Origin: Billgrantia montanilacus
GTDB lineage: Bacteria > Pseudomonadota > Gammaproteobacteria > Pseudomonadales > Halomonadaceae
Assembly (NCBI RefSeq): GCF_003336675.1
Contig: NZ_QPII01000002.1
Location: 372,001-436,000 of the forward strand
Length of the DNA stretch: 64,000 nucleotides
Reading direction: 5' to 3'
The position numbers were made by a program, and so were the translations under genes. Below the pieces are notes generated by a model, which saw nothing but the letters and a program-made list of their open reading frames with translations, ran no database searches and had not been told where the DNA came from. Numbering within the stretch: the stretch's first letter is position 1; every line of letters starts with the position of its first letter. Below, piece by piece: positions 37,757-46,510 of this stretch.

Positions 37757-37812
37757 GGAAATCTCCCCATGAGACGGCCTCGTTGCAGCAAGGCGCGTCA
37801 GAATTCGCAGTC

Positions 37813-39042
37813 TCAGTCGTGGAGGATCACGGCACTCAACTCGTCCCAGTGGACGTAGACCGGTTCGTCCCACTTCGGCCGGTCGCCGCGGCGCTCGGTA
37901 TTGGTCATGCTGGCCTTGACCAGATGTCCGCCCTCGGTGCGCACGAAGTACACCGAGAAGCCACCCAGGTAGGCGATATCCTCTACCGTGCCGGCGGCCC
38001 AGTTGTAGTCGCCGGCGGGGCGCTCGCGGCTCAACCAGGTCTTCTCGGGACGAATCGCAACCCAGACACTGCGCTCGTCGGCCTGGGTGCTCACGCCATG
38101 GCCGATGCGGATCTGCCGGCCCAGCTCCAGGCTGTCGATGATGCAGTGGTCGGCCTCGTCGGCGACGATCTCACCGACGAAGAGGTTCACAGTGCCCACG
38201 AACTCGGCCACCATGCGGCTCGCCGGGCTCTCATAGACGTCCATGGGGGTGCCCACCTGGGCGATCCAGCCATCCGCCATGATCGCCACCCTGTCGGCCA
38301 TGGTCATGGCCTCCTCCTGGTCGTGGGTGACCATGATGCAGGTGACGCCGACCCGTTCGAGAATCTGCACCACCTCCAGCTGCATCTCGGTGCGCAGCTT
38401 CTTGTCCAGTGCTCCCATCGGCTCGTCGAGCAGCAGCAACTTGGGCCGCTTGGCCAGCGAGCGGGCCAGCGCCACGCGCTGACGCTGCCCCCCCGACAGC
38501 TGGTGCGGCTTGCGCCGGGCAAACGCCTCCATGTGCACCAGCTTGAGCATTTCCGCCACGCGCTGGGCGATTTCGTCCTTCTTCAGCCGATCCTGCTTGA
38601 GACCGAAGGCGATGTTCTGCTCCACGCTCATATGCGGGAACAGGGCGTAGGACTGGAACATCATGTTGATCGGCCGCTCATAGGGCGGCATGGACGTGAT
38701 GTCCTCGCCGTCCAGGATGATCTCGCCCTCGCTGGGCTTCTCGAAGCCCGCCAACATGCGCAGTAGCGTCGACTTGCCCGACCCCGAGCCGCCCAGCAGG
38801 GCGAATATCTCCCCCCGCCGAATGGAGAGGGAAACGTCGTCCACCGCCAGGGCGCCATCGAAGCGCTTGCTGACCCGGCGAATCTCCATCAGCGCTTCCC
38901 CGGGGGCCGGCCTCGGCCTGCCGGAGGCGGAAGGGGCCGACGAGGGCTGTCCGGAAGTCAGTGTTCCTGCAGAATCAAATTCGGAAGACACAGGCTCGGC
39001 GCGTCGAACCTGGCCCGTGGCATGCGGCTGGGATTGGGGCAT
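37813..39042 (-). CDS. potG: Polyamine ABC transporter ATP-binding protein, PotG/SpuF-like
   Basis: 409 residues from the ATG at 39042; a GTG codon directly before it is also in frame. Walker A is GGSGSGKST (about residue 84), the signature is LSGGQRQRVALARSLA and Walker B LLLLDEPMGALD, then the H-loop VTHDQEEA and a C-terminal TOBE domain (about 290-400). The first ~48 residues are a Pro/Ser/Gly-rich extension, about 25 longer than in E. coli PotG; a later Met (about residue 51, LMEIRRVSKRF) could in principle start the core, but no ribosome site supports it. It energises PotHI. Confidence 0.94.
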   Translation of the reverse strand: MPQSQPHATGQVRRAEPVSSEFDSAGTLTSGQPSSAPSASGRPRPAPGEALMEIRRVSKRFDGALAVDDVSLSIRRGEIFALLGGSGSGKSTLLRMLAGFEKPSEGEIILDGEDITSMPPYERPINMMFQSYALFPHMSVEQNIAFGLKQDRLKKDEIAQRVAEMLKLVHMEAFARRKPHQLSGGQRQRVALARSLAKRPKLLLLDEPMGALDKKLRTEMQLEVVQILERVGVTCIMVTHDQEEAMTMADRVAIMADGWIAQVGTPMDVYESPASRMVAEFVGTVNLFVGEIVADEADHCIIDSLELGRQIRIGHGVSTQADERSVWVAIRPEKTWLSRERPAGDYNWAAGTVEDIAYLGGFSVYFVRTEGGHLVKASMTNTERRGDRPKWDEPVYVHWDELSAVILHD

Positions 39043-39101
39043 CACAGCGTCTCCTGGCAGCCAATCGGAGGGAGCCGGCCCGGGCGGGCCGGCGTGTCAT
39101 G

Positions 39102-40205
39102 TCAGATACCCGACTTCACCCGGTTCCAGGTGCGGGTACGCACGCGCTGAACCGCCAGGGGCTTCTCTTCCTGTACAAAGAGATTGTCCATTACCTCCTG
39201 GTCGGGATAGATGGAGGTATCATTGAGAATATCCGGATCGAGAAATTCGTTGGCGGCCACGTTGGGGTTGGCATAGACGACGTATTCGGTGATCGCGGCT
39301 GCGATCTCTGGCTCGAGGATGAAGTTGATAAAGGCGTGGGCGTTGTCGGGGTTCGGTGCGTCGGCGGGTATCGCCATCATGTCGAACCACAGCGCCGCGC
39401 CCTCCTTGGGGATCGAGTAGGCGATGCTGAAGTCGTGCCCGGCTTCCTCGGCACGGTCGGCGGCCTGGAAGATATCGCCGGAGTAGCCGGCCGCCACGCA
39501 GATATCGCCGTTGGCCAGGTCCGATATATAGCGCGAGGAGTGGAAGTAGGTGATGTTGTCGCGCACGGCGGCGATGAGATCACCCGCCGCTTCGATATCT
39601 GCGGACTCGCTGGAAAGTGGCGAGAGGCCCAGGTAGGCCATGCCAGCAGAGAGCATATCGTCGCCCGTGTCCAGCACGGCAATACCGCAGCCACCCTCGT
39701 TCAGCGCGGCGGTGACTTCAGGATCGAAGATCAATGCCCAGGAGTCCACCGGCGCGTCCTCGCCGAGAATCGCCTCGACCCGCTCGACGTTGTAGCCGAT
39801 GCCGTTGGTGCCCCACATGTAGGGAATTGAGTGGCGGCTGCCCGGGTCGATGGACTCCAGGTCATCCATCAGCTCCGGGTTGAGGTTGGCCATGTTGGGC
39901 AGCTTGTCGTGATCCAGCTCTTGATAGACCCCGGCGCTGACCTGCCGCGTCAGGTAGTGGTTGGACGGCACTACCACATCGTAGCCGGAGCGCCCCGAGA
40001 GCATGGCGGCGTCAAGCACCTCGTTGCTGTCGTAGACGTCGTAGATCACCCGGATACCTGTCTGCTCGGTAAACTTCTCGAGGGTATCGGGGGCGATATA
40101 GTCCGACCAGTTGTAGACCCGCACTTCGTCGGCATGAGCCGCACCGGTCATCAACGCCACGGATGCCGCAGCCACGGCCAGGGAAAGCTTGCTTTGTCGG
40201 GACAT
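39102..40205 (-). CDS. potF: Periplasmic polyamine-binding protein, PotF/SpuD-like
   Basis: 367 residues from the ATG at 40205, which gives the best distance to GAGG (three start codons, GTG-ATG-ATG, stand in a row at 40211, 40208 and 40205). A Sec signal peptide (KLSLAVAAASVALMTGAAHA) ends before DEVRVYNWSDYI, the usual mature start of PotF/PotD. Aromatic and acidic residues typical of the binding cleft are present (WSDYI, MWGTNGIGYN, YSGD). It delivers putrescine or spermidine to PotGHI. Only one binding protein is in this operon, unlike SpuD/SpuE of Pseudomonas. Confidence 0.95.
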   Translation of the reverse strand: MSRQSKLSLAVAAASVALMTGAAHADEVRVYNWSDYIAPDTLEKFTEQTGIRVIYDVYDSNEVLDAAMLSGRSGYDVVVPSNHYLTRQVSAGVYQELDHDKLPNMANLNPELMDDLESIDPGSRHSIPYMWGTNGIGYNVERVEAILGEDAPVDSWALIFDPEVTAALNEGGCGIAVLDTGDDMLSAGMAYLGLSPLSSESADIEAAGDLIAAVRDNITYFHSSRYISDLANGDICVAAGYSGDIFQAADRAEEAGHDFSIAYSIPKEGAALWFDMMAIPADAPNPDNAHAFINFILEPEIAAAITEYVVYANPNVAANEFLDPDILNDTSIYPDQEVMDNLFVQEEKPLAVQRVRTRTWNRVKSGI

Positions 40206-40291
40206 CATCACACCTCTTCGCTGTTGTTATTCACATGGTTTCATTGATACCCGGCATCCCCTACGCCGGGGCCCTTCATCCCGCCACCGCT

Positions 40292-41638
40292 TCATACGCT
40301 GAGCAGCAGGAACTCCCTTTCCCAGGAACTGATCACCTGTTTGAAATTCTCGTTCTCCACCCGCTTTACCGCCACATAGCCGGTCACGAAACGGTGGCCC
40401 ATATAACGCTCCAGCTCCGCACAGTGCTCCATCCGCTCCAGCGCCTGCTCTAGGGTAAAGGGCAGGCGCATGTTACGACGCTCGAACGCCCGTCCCCGCA
40501 CCGGCGCCGACGGGTTCAGACCCTGCTCCATGCCGAGGTAACCGCACAGCAGACTGGCGGCAATAGCCAGATAGGCATTGGCATCGGCGCCGGGCAGTCG
40601 GTTCTCGATGCGACGGTTCTGTGGCGTGGAGTCGGGAACGCGAAGTCCGCAGGTGCGGTTTTCCTCCCCCCATTCGACATTGACCGGCGCCGAGGTATCC
40701 GGCAGGAAACGGCGGAAGGAGTTGACGTTGGGTGCCATCAGCGGCAAGGCCTCGGGGATGAAACGTTGCAGCCCACCGATATGGTGCAGGAACAGCTGGC
40801 TCATGGAGCCGTCGTCGTTGGCAAAGACGCTGCGCCCCGTGGTGGCATCGAGCACGCTCTGATGGATATGCATGGCGCTGCCCGGCTCATTGGTGATCGG
40901 CTTGGCCATGAAGGTGGCCGCCACGTCATGCTTGAGCGCCGCTTCCCGCAGTGTCCGCTTGAAGAGGAATATCTGGTCGGCCAGCATCAACGGGTCACCA
41001 TGACGGAAGTTGATCTCCATCTGGGCGGTCCCTTCTTCATGGATCAGGGTATCGATATCCAGCCCCTGGGCCTCGCACCAGTCATACATGTCCTCGAACA
41101 GCGGATCGAACTCGTTGGCCGCATCGATGGAGAAGGATTGCCGGCCGGTCTCCTGCCGCCCACTGCGACCGATCGGCGGCTGCAGCGGCAGGTCGGGATC
41201 TTCGCATCGCTTGGTGAGATAGAACTCCATCTCCGGTGCCACCACCGGCTTCCAGCCCTTTTCGGCATAGAGGGCGAGCACACGCTTGAGCTGGTTGCGG
41301 CACGAAAGCTCGATGGGATTGCCCATCTTGTCGTAGCAGTCGTGAATCACCTGGGCCGTGGGCTCCAACGCCCAGGGCACCGGATAAACGGCCGAGATGT
41401 CGGGTTTGCACACCATGTCGATGTCGGCAGGATCGAGCAGCGAATAGTAGAGGTCGTCCTCGACATAGTCGCCGGTCACGGTCTGCAGCAGTACGCTTTC
41501 GGGCAAGCGCATACCCTTCTCTGCCATGAACTTCGAAACGGGGGTGATCTTGCCTCGGGCAATCCCGGTGATGTCGCTGACCAGGCACTCCACCTCGGTG
41601 ATGCGCCGTTCCTTGAGCCAGCTCTCTAGATCTTTCAT
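40292..41638 (-). CDS. spuB: Gamma-glutamylpolyamine synthetase, PuuA/SpuB-like (copy 2)
   Basis: 448 residues, glutamine-synthetase fold. The beta-grasp opens VECLVSDITGIARGKITP, metal ligands lie in APEMEFYLTK, GTAQMEINFRHGD and MHIHQSV, and the Arg loop is PDSTPQNRRIENRLPGADA. It is clearly diverged from the copy at 32447 and closer to SpuB/PauA of pseudomonads in its operon context. It probably glutamylates a different polyamine, for example spermidine or diaminopropane, or serves as the inducible copy. It lies between puuB copy 2 and potF. Confidence 0.92.
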   Translation of the reverse strand: MKDLESWLKERRITEVECLVSDITGIARGKITPVSKFMAEKGMRLPESVLLQTVTGDYVEDDLYYSLLDPADIDMVCKPDISAVYPVPWALEPTAQVIHDCYDKMGNPIELSCRNQLKRVLALYAEKGWKPVVAPEMEFYLTKRCEDPDLPLQPPIGRSGRQETGRQSFSIDAANEFDPLFEDMYDWCEAQGLDIDTLIHEEGTAQMEINFRHGDPLMLADQIFLFKRTLREAALKHDVAATFMAKPITNEPGSAMHIHQSVLDATTGRSVFANDDGSMSQLFLHHIGGLQRFIPEALPLMAPNVNSFRRFLPDTSAPVNVEWGEENRTCGLRVPDSTPQNRRIENRLPGADANAYLAIAASLLCGYLGMEQGLNPSAPVRGRAFERRNMRLPFTLEQALERMEHCAELERYMGHRFVTGYVAVKRVENENFKQVISSWEREFLLLSV

Positions 41639-41673
41639 GAAAACCTCATTTTCGCCCCGTTTCGGGCTGATGG

Positions 41674-42966
41674 TTATAGTCGATCGCGCAGTTTGTAGAA
41701 GCTGGTCGCCAGCAACAGCAGCGGCGTGCGCAGCCGGTCGCCACCAGGGAAACGTCGATGCGGCATGGCAGCGAAGAGATCGAATCGCTCGCTCTGGTCG
41801 GCAATGGCATCGCTCATCAGCCGCCCGGCGAGGCCCGCCAGGGCCATGCCGTGCCCGGAATAGCCCTGGGCGTAGTAAAGGTTATGCCCGATGCGGCCGA
41901 AATCCGGCGCCCGGTTGAGAGTAATGGCCACATCGCCACCCCAGCGGTAGTCGATCGCCACGCCCTCCAACACCGGAAAGAGCCGTGCGATCTTGGCATC
42001 CATTCGCTCGCGCAAACCGCGAGGCTCACGGCCATCGTAGCTCACCTCGCCGCCATAGATCAGCCGCCGATCGGCAGAGAGCCGGTAGTAATCGAGCACG
42101 AAGTTGGCATCGGCCAGAGCATCGTTGCGTGGCAGCACCGCGGCGGCCTGCGCTTCACTCAGGGGGGCGGTTGCCACCATGTAGTTGGCGGCGCGCATCG
42201 TCCGGCCCTTCAGCTCTGGCACCAGCCCCCCCAGGTAGGCATTGGCGGCCACCACCACGAAGTCGGCGGTGACACTGCCGCTATCGGTTTCCACCCGTGC
42301 GGGCTGCCCCTGGCGGATGTTGTGCACGGTACTCTCTTCGTGAATTGTCACACCGGCACGCTGGGCGGCACGCGCCAGCCCCAGCGTATAGTTCAGCGGA
42401 TGCAGGTGGCCGCCCTCCCCCTCGTAAAGGGCACCGGGATAGGCGTCGGTCACCACCCGCTCACGCAATGCCGGGCCCTCGAGCCACGCCATGTCCATAT
42501 ATTCGTAATCGCGGGCCATGCGTTCCTGAAACGCCTGCAGTTCGCGCACGTGGCGTGGCTTGACGGCAGCGTGCAGGAAGCCCCAGGCCAGGTCGCAGGG
42601 AATGGCGTAACGTTCGACGAGCCCCGCCGTGAGCCGAACCGCTTCACGGCTCATTTCCCAGATGGCGCGGGCCCGTTCGAGCCCCAGCGCTTGCTCCACG
42701 GTAGCGATATCGGTGCCCAGGCCGGGGAGGATCTGGCCGCCGCTGCGCCCCGAGGCGCCGTAGCCAATCGCCTGCGCTTCCAGCAGGCGCACCGAGTAGC
42801 CCCGTTCGGCCAGATGCAATGCCGCCGAGCAGCCGGTCACCCCACCGCCGATCACACAGACATCGACCCGCTGGTCACCTTCCAGCGGCGGACAGGCGTC
42901 CAGCCCTACCGCCACCGTATCGCGGTAGTAGGATGTCGGAATGTCGAGCGTAGTGGCAACAGCCAT
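41674..42966 (-). CDS. Gamma-glutamylputrescine oxidase-like FAD oxidoreductase (PuuB copy 2)
   Basis: 430 residues from the ATG at 42966 (AAGGA eight bases upstream; the frame stays open 14 codons further). FAD motif VIGGGVTGCSAALHLAERG at about residues 38-56, GASGRSGGQILPGLGTD, and C-terminal YAQGYSGHGMALAGLAG. Same family and layout as the copy at 34693, but well diverged. It is the first gene of the polyamine operon puuB2-spuB-potFGHI-puuB1, so the operon is bracketed by two oxidases. Each may match one of the two synthetases. Confidence 0.9.
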   Translation of the reverse strand: MAVATTLDIPTSYYRDTVAVGLDACPPLEGDQRVDVCVIGGGVTGCSAALHLAERGYSVRLLEAQAIGYGASGRSGGQILPGLGTDIATVEQALGLERARAIWEMSREAVRLTAGLVERYAIPCDLAWGFLHAAVKPRHVRELQAFQERMARDYEYMDMAWLEGPALRERVVTDAYPGALYEGEGGHLHPLNYTLGLARAAQRAGVTIHEESTVHNIRQGQPARVETDSGSVTADFVVVAANAYLGGLVPELKGRTMRAANYMVATAPLSEAQAAAVLPRNDALADANFVLDYYRLSADRRLIYGGEVSYDGREPRGLRERMDAKIARLFPVLEGVAIDYRWGGDVAITLNRAPDFGRIGHNLYYAQGYSGHGMALAGLAGRLMSDAIADQSERFDLFAAMPHRRFPGGDRLRTPLLLLATSFYKLRDRL

Positions 42967-43295
42967 GAAACCGGTCCTTGCGCTGATGAGGCCGGGGCCA
43001 ACCGGCATGATGAGCGTTGATCAAGCCTCTTGTTGAGCCGCCTTGGCGGGCAAGCCATGCGACCAGTCTGGCACCAAACCCGCCGATCCTGTCAAGTATT
43101 CAATAACGAACGACGTCAACGCGCAATCACCAACACCTGCTTGCGCGGCATGATATAGGCCTCTTATAGTGAATATAGGGCAAGAAACACCTGGATTGCA
43201 CGAGGAGCTGCAGAGGGCAGCCTGTCAAGAAATCACCATCAATCTGGCATACTGGACCTAGCTGCCAGGAGCGATTCCGGAGCGGCGGCGATCCG
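42967..43295. promoter_or_regulatory. Leader/promoter region of the polyamine operon
   Basis: 329 bases between the end of the lysR-type gene and the polyamine operon, both on the minus strand. On the minus strand the candidate -35 words TTGACG and TTGACA occur near 43120 and 43099, and the words GCCCTATATT / GGCCTATATC form an imperfect direct repeat near 43155-43185. I cannot assign a start site. No gene or small ORF with coding character was seen. Confidence 0.4.
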
Positions 43296-44216
43296 CTAGC
43301 CATGACGACCGACGGAGGCCAGAAAGACGTCCAGTACCCGGTGAGGGCGACGATCCCGACGGGTGATCGTCACCAGAGGAATGAGGTAGGTGCAGGTTTC
43401 GGGGCAGAGCGCACGCAAGCGCCCCGCCATGACCCAGGGTTCCGCCAGATGATCGGGCAGGTAGCCGATATAGCAGCCGGTCAAGATGAGAAACACCGCG
43501 CCTTCACGGTCCGAGGCCGTTGCGGTACCCCTCAGCCTGGCATGCGCTTGGCGGGCCGCCTCAGGCAGCGGGTAGGCGGGCAGCACCGCTTCATGCGCGG
43601 CCAGTACCGTCTCGTCCAACGCCTCGTCCCGCAGATGAAAGAGCGGGTGACGATCGGCACAGAAGAGACGCAACGTTTCGTCATAGAGCGGCCGCGCATC
43701 GACGCTGGCGGGCAGGTTGACCTCGGGGACGACGCCCACGTGCAGACGGGCGTCCAGGACCCCTTGGGCGATACTGTCCGGTGCCTCCATGTGGATATTG
43801 ATGCGCACGTCCGGCCCCTGTGCCTTGAGGTCGGCCAGGGCATCGGTCACATGCATCCGCGGCATGCTGACCAGGTTGTCGGTCAGGCCGATATTGAGCT
43901 CGCCACGCAGGTTGCGATGCAGCCCGTTGACTTCGGTACGAAAGGTCTCCAGCGCCGACAACAGCGTCAGGGTCGCCTCGAAGACCTGGCGCCCCTCCTC
44001 GGTGAGAGAAAAACCGCCTCGTCCCCGCTGGCACAGCTTCAGCCCCAGGCGTTTCTCGAGGTCGCTCATGTGCTGACTGATCGCCGGCCGGCTGATGCCA
44101 AGCGTCGATTCAGCGGCGGAAAAGCCGCCGCACTCCACCACGGCCTTGAAGACGCGTATCAGCCGAATATCGAAGTCGCTGACCTGGCCCAGCTTCAGTC
44201 CCGACCTGTCGACCAT
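43296..44216 (-). CDS. LysR family transcriptional regulator
   Basis: 306 residues. The N-terminal winged helix-turn-helix covers about residues 14-75 (VFKAVVECGGFSAAESTLGI then SRPAISQHMSDLEKRLGLKL), and the rest is the LysR substrate-binding domain (about 100-300). It starts 11 nt after the moeB stop on the same strand and lies upstream of the polyamine operon in the same direction. Its effector and targets are unknown; control of the following polyamine operon is possible because the two are adjacent, but it does not read away from that operon as classic LysR regulators do. Confidence 0.9.
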   Translation of the reverse strand: MVDRSGLKLGQVSDFDIRLIRVFKAVVECGGFSAAESTLGISRPAISQHMSDLEKRLGLKLCQRGRGGFSLTEEGRQVFEATLTLLSALETFRTEVNGLHRNLRGELNIGLTDNLVSMPRMHVTDALADLKAQGPDVRINIHMEAPDSIAQGVLDARLHVGVVPEVNLPASVDARPLYDETLRLFCADRHPLFHLRDEALDETVLAAHEAVLPAYPLPEAARQAHARLRGTATASDREGAVFLILTGCYIGYLPDHLAEPWVMAGRLRALCPETCTYLIPLVTITRRDRRPHRVLDVFLASVGRHG

Positions 44217-44226
44217 GAGCGAATCC

Positions 44227-44982
44227 TCAGCGCGAGGCGCATACCGGACAGGCGGGATCCCGCGGCACCTGGAAATGCCGCCACTGGCCGCTCATGCCAT
44301 CAAAGGTAGAGAGCCCCCGATGCGGGGTGCCGGCACCGCTGAGCAGCTTGACCGCCTCCAGCGCCTGAAAGCAGCCGATCAGCCCCACCAGGGGAGCGAC
44401 GACGCCATTCTCGGCGCAGCGCAACTCCTCGTCGCCGCCCTCTCCGGGGGGATAAAGGCAGGCATAGCAGGGGCTTGCAGGGTCACGGGGATCGAACACC
44501 GCCAACTGGCCCGAGAAGCGAATTGCCGCACCGGACACCAGCGGCTTGCCCGCCTTGCGGCTGGCGGCGTTGATGGCATAGCGGCTGGAAAAGCGGTCGG
44601 TACAATCGAGCACCAGATCCACCGCGGCTACGGCGTCGTCCATTGCGGCGCCCTCCAGGTGCTGCGTTACCACGGCAATATCGCAGCCGGGATTGAGCGC
44701 CAGTGCCGACTCGCGAGCCGACTCGGCCTTGTTGCGATCAAGGTCGCTCATGCCGTGCGCGACCTGGCGCTGCAGGTTGGAGAGCTCAACGCTGTCGGCA
44801 TCGGCCAGGGTAAGGTGTCCCACGCCGGCGGCGGCAAGATAGAGCGCCACCGGCGAGCCCAGACCGCCGGCGCCCACCACCAGCACCCGGGATGCCAACA
44901 GCCGCTCCTGCCCTTCGATATCGATCGCCTCCAGCATGATCTGGCGGCTGTAACGCAGCAGTTGGCCATCGTCCATTACCAT
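44227..44982 (-). CDS. moeB: Molybdopterin-synthase adenylyltransferase MoeB (ThiF/HesA family)
   Basis: 251 residues from the ATG at 44982, which overlaps the lrp stop by one base (TGATG); GTG at 44985 is also in frame. The ATP-binding motif GAGGLGSP is at about residue 40, with RQVAHG, the conserved D-x-R and the zinc cysteines in CYACLYP and at the end (CPVCASR). MoeB adenylates the C-terminus of MoaD in molybdenum cofactor synthesis; ThiF is an alternative. hemA-prfA-prmC-moeB is a common order, here interrupted by the lrp gene. Confidence 0.9.
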   Translation of the reverse strand: MVMDDGQLLRYSRQIMLEAIDIEGQERLLASRVLVVGAGGLGSPVALYLAAAGVGHLTLADADSVELSNLQRQVAHGMSDLDRNKAESARESALALNPGCDIAVVTQHLEGAAMDDAVAAVDLVLDCTDRFSSRYAINAASRKAGKPLVSGAAIRFSGQLAVFDPRDPASPCYACLYPPGEGGDEELRCAENGVVAPLVGLIGCFQALEAVKLLSGAGTPHRGLSTFDGMSGQWRHFQVPRDPACPVCASR

Positions 44983-45482
44983 CACTTGCCTTCAAGCTCC
45001 TCGATGTCGGGCACGTAGAGGGAGAACTCCTCCTTTACCTCTTCCATCACTACGTAACTCTTGGACTCCTTGACCCCCGGCAAGGTCAGCACCACGTCGC
45101 CAAGCAGTTGGCGATAGGCTGCCATCTCCGGGATCCGGCACTTGAGGATATAGTCGAACTGCCCCGAGACCAGGTGACACTCCTGGATCTGGGGCAGCCT
45201 CGCCACGGCCCGGCGAAACTCGTCGAATACCGCTGGTGATTGGGTTTCCAGGCTTATCTCGACGAATACCAGCAGATTGGCCTTGAGGGCCCTGGGGTCG
45301 AGAACCGCCTTGTAACCACGGATGACGCCAGCCTTCTCGAGGCGCTTGACGCGCTCCAGGCATGGCGTGGTGGAGAGCCCGACCTGGGCGGCCAGGTCGA
45401 CATAGGAGATGCGAGCATTTTCCTGCAGGCAGCGCAGGATATTGAGATCGATACGGTCGAGCGAGCGGGTTTTTGCTTTCAT
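44982..45482 (-). CDS. lrp: Leucine-responsive regulator Lrp (Lrp/AsnC family)
   Basis: 166 residues from the ATG at 45482. The helix-turn-helix (about 10-60: LDRIDLNILRCLQENARISY, then VGLSTTPCLERVKRLEKAG) and the RAM domain (IQECHLVSGQFDYILKCRIP, LPGVKESKSYVVMEEVKEE) follow E. coli Lrp almost block for block, including the HLVSG.FDY and YVVMEEVK segments. It may therefore be the global Lrp rather than a minor AsnC-type regulator. It is translationally coupled to moeB, an unusual partner, and stands where moeB would normally follow prmC directly. Confidence 0.9.
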   Translation of the reverse strand: MKAKTRSLDRIDLNILRCLQENARISYVDLAAQVGLSTTPCLERVKRLEKAGVIRGYKAVLDPRALKANLLVFVEISLETQSPAVFDEFRRAVARLPQIQECHLVSGQFDYILKCRIPEMAAYRQLLGDVVLTLPGVKESKSYVVMEEVKEEFSLYVPDIEELEGK

Positions 45483-45670
45483 TATCGTATTTTGGCAAAC
45501 CGGATCAGGGTGAATGGATGATGTCGCCACGTCGGTGGATCCACCCAAGAATCAGCGGTTATGAAGCACGCTGGGGGTGTAGAGACATGGAATCATGACG
45601 CCAATCGGAAATATTTCCTGAATAGGTGTACCACAGCACGCCCCCCCCCTCCAGTGGAGAACCCTCAACG
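45483..45670. promoter_or_regulatory. lrp upstream region with Lrp-like palindrome
   Basis: 188 bases between prmC and lrp, both on the minus strand. A perfect 12-base palindrome GGAAATATTTCC lies at 45607-45618; read on the minus strand, 45620-45606 agrees with the E. coli Lrp consensus YAGHAWATTWTDCTR at 12 of 15 positions in my hand alignment. It is a candidate autoregulatory site. A run of nine C near 45645 is also notable. No gene was seen. Confidence 0.45.
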
Positions 45671-46510
45671 TTAGCCAGCCATGCGACCGAGCGTCACTCG
45701 CTGCTGACCCGACAGGTCGTGATGACTGGCGACGTCAAGATACCCGGCCGCTTGGAGCAGTTGGCGAACGCGTTCGGCCTGGTCATGCCCATGCTCCATG
45801 GCCAGCCAGCCACCCGGTCGCAGATAGGGAAAGGCCGACTTGACAAGGCGACGCAGATCATCCAGACCATCCTCCCCCGCTACCAGCGCGCTGAGGGGCT
45901 CGAAGCGGACATCACCGAGCATGAGGTGAGGATCACTCTCGGCGATGTAGGGTGGGTTGGCGACGATCAAATCGAAGCATTCATTGGCCAGGGCCGAAAA
46001 CCAGTCGCTGACCAGGAAGCGGACGTTGGCAATGTTCAATCTCTCGGCATTGGTGGCAGCGAGCGCCACCGCCTCCTCGATGCGGTCGATACCGGTTACC
46101 TGCCAGCCGGGGCGTTCACTGGCAAAGGCCAAGGCAATCGCACCGGTCCCCGTGCCCAGGTCCAGCAACCGTCCCTCTGTAGCAGTAGCCAGTTCCAGTG
46201 CAATCTCAACCAGGGTTTCGGTATCGGGGCGCGGGATCAGGGTATGCGGCGAAGTGGCAAGAGCCAGCCCCCAGAATTCACGCTGCCCGATCAGGTAAGC
46301 AACGGGATGACCCTCGGCCCGGGCCGCAACCAAGGCTTCAAATCGGGCTCGCTCAAACCCCGAGGCGGCCCTGTCGCCCCAGGTATAGAGCCAGGTCCGG
46401 TCGACGCCCAGCACATGCCCCAGCAGCACCTCGGCATCCAGCCGCGGACTAGCCGAGCCGGCCTCTGACAGCCGTTCAGCAGCACGACCGAGGAGCCTGT
46501 CGATATGCAT
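45671..46510 (-). CDS. prmC: Release-factor glutamine methyltransferase PrmC (HemK)
   Basis: 279 residues. An N-terminal helical RF-binding domain (about 1-80) and a Rossmann methyltransferase with SAM loop LLDLGTGTGAIALAFA at about 115-130 and the catalytic NPPY in LIVANPPYIAE (about 185). It methylates the Gln of the GGQ loop of release factors 1 and 2. Its start overlaps the prfA stop by one base, so enzyme and substrate genes are coupled. hemA-prfA-prmC is the classic order. Confidence 0.96.
   Translation of the reverse strand: MHIDRLLGRAAERLSEAGSASPRLDAEVLLGHVLGVDRTWLYTWGDRAASGFERARFEALVAARAEGHPVAYLIGQREFWGLALATSPHTLIPRPDTETLVEIALELATATEGRLLDLGTGTGAIALAFASERPGWQVTGIDRIEEAVALAATNAERLNIANVRFLVSDWFSALANECFDLIVANPPYIAESDPHLMLGDVRFEPLSALVAGEDGLDDLRRLVKSAFPYLRPGGWLAMEHGHDQAERVRQLLQAAGYLDVASHHDLSGQQRVTLGRMAG

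Noticed and set aside
45638-45652. C-run near the end of prmC as a frameshift site
   Set aside because: The run lies outside the coding region, after the prmC stop, so it cannot affect a reading frame.
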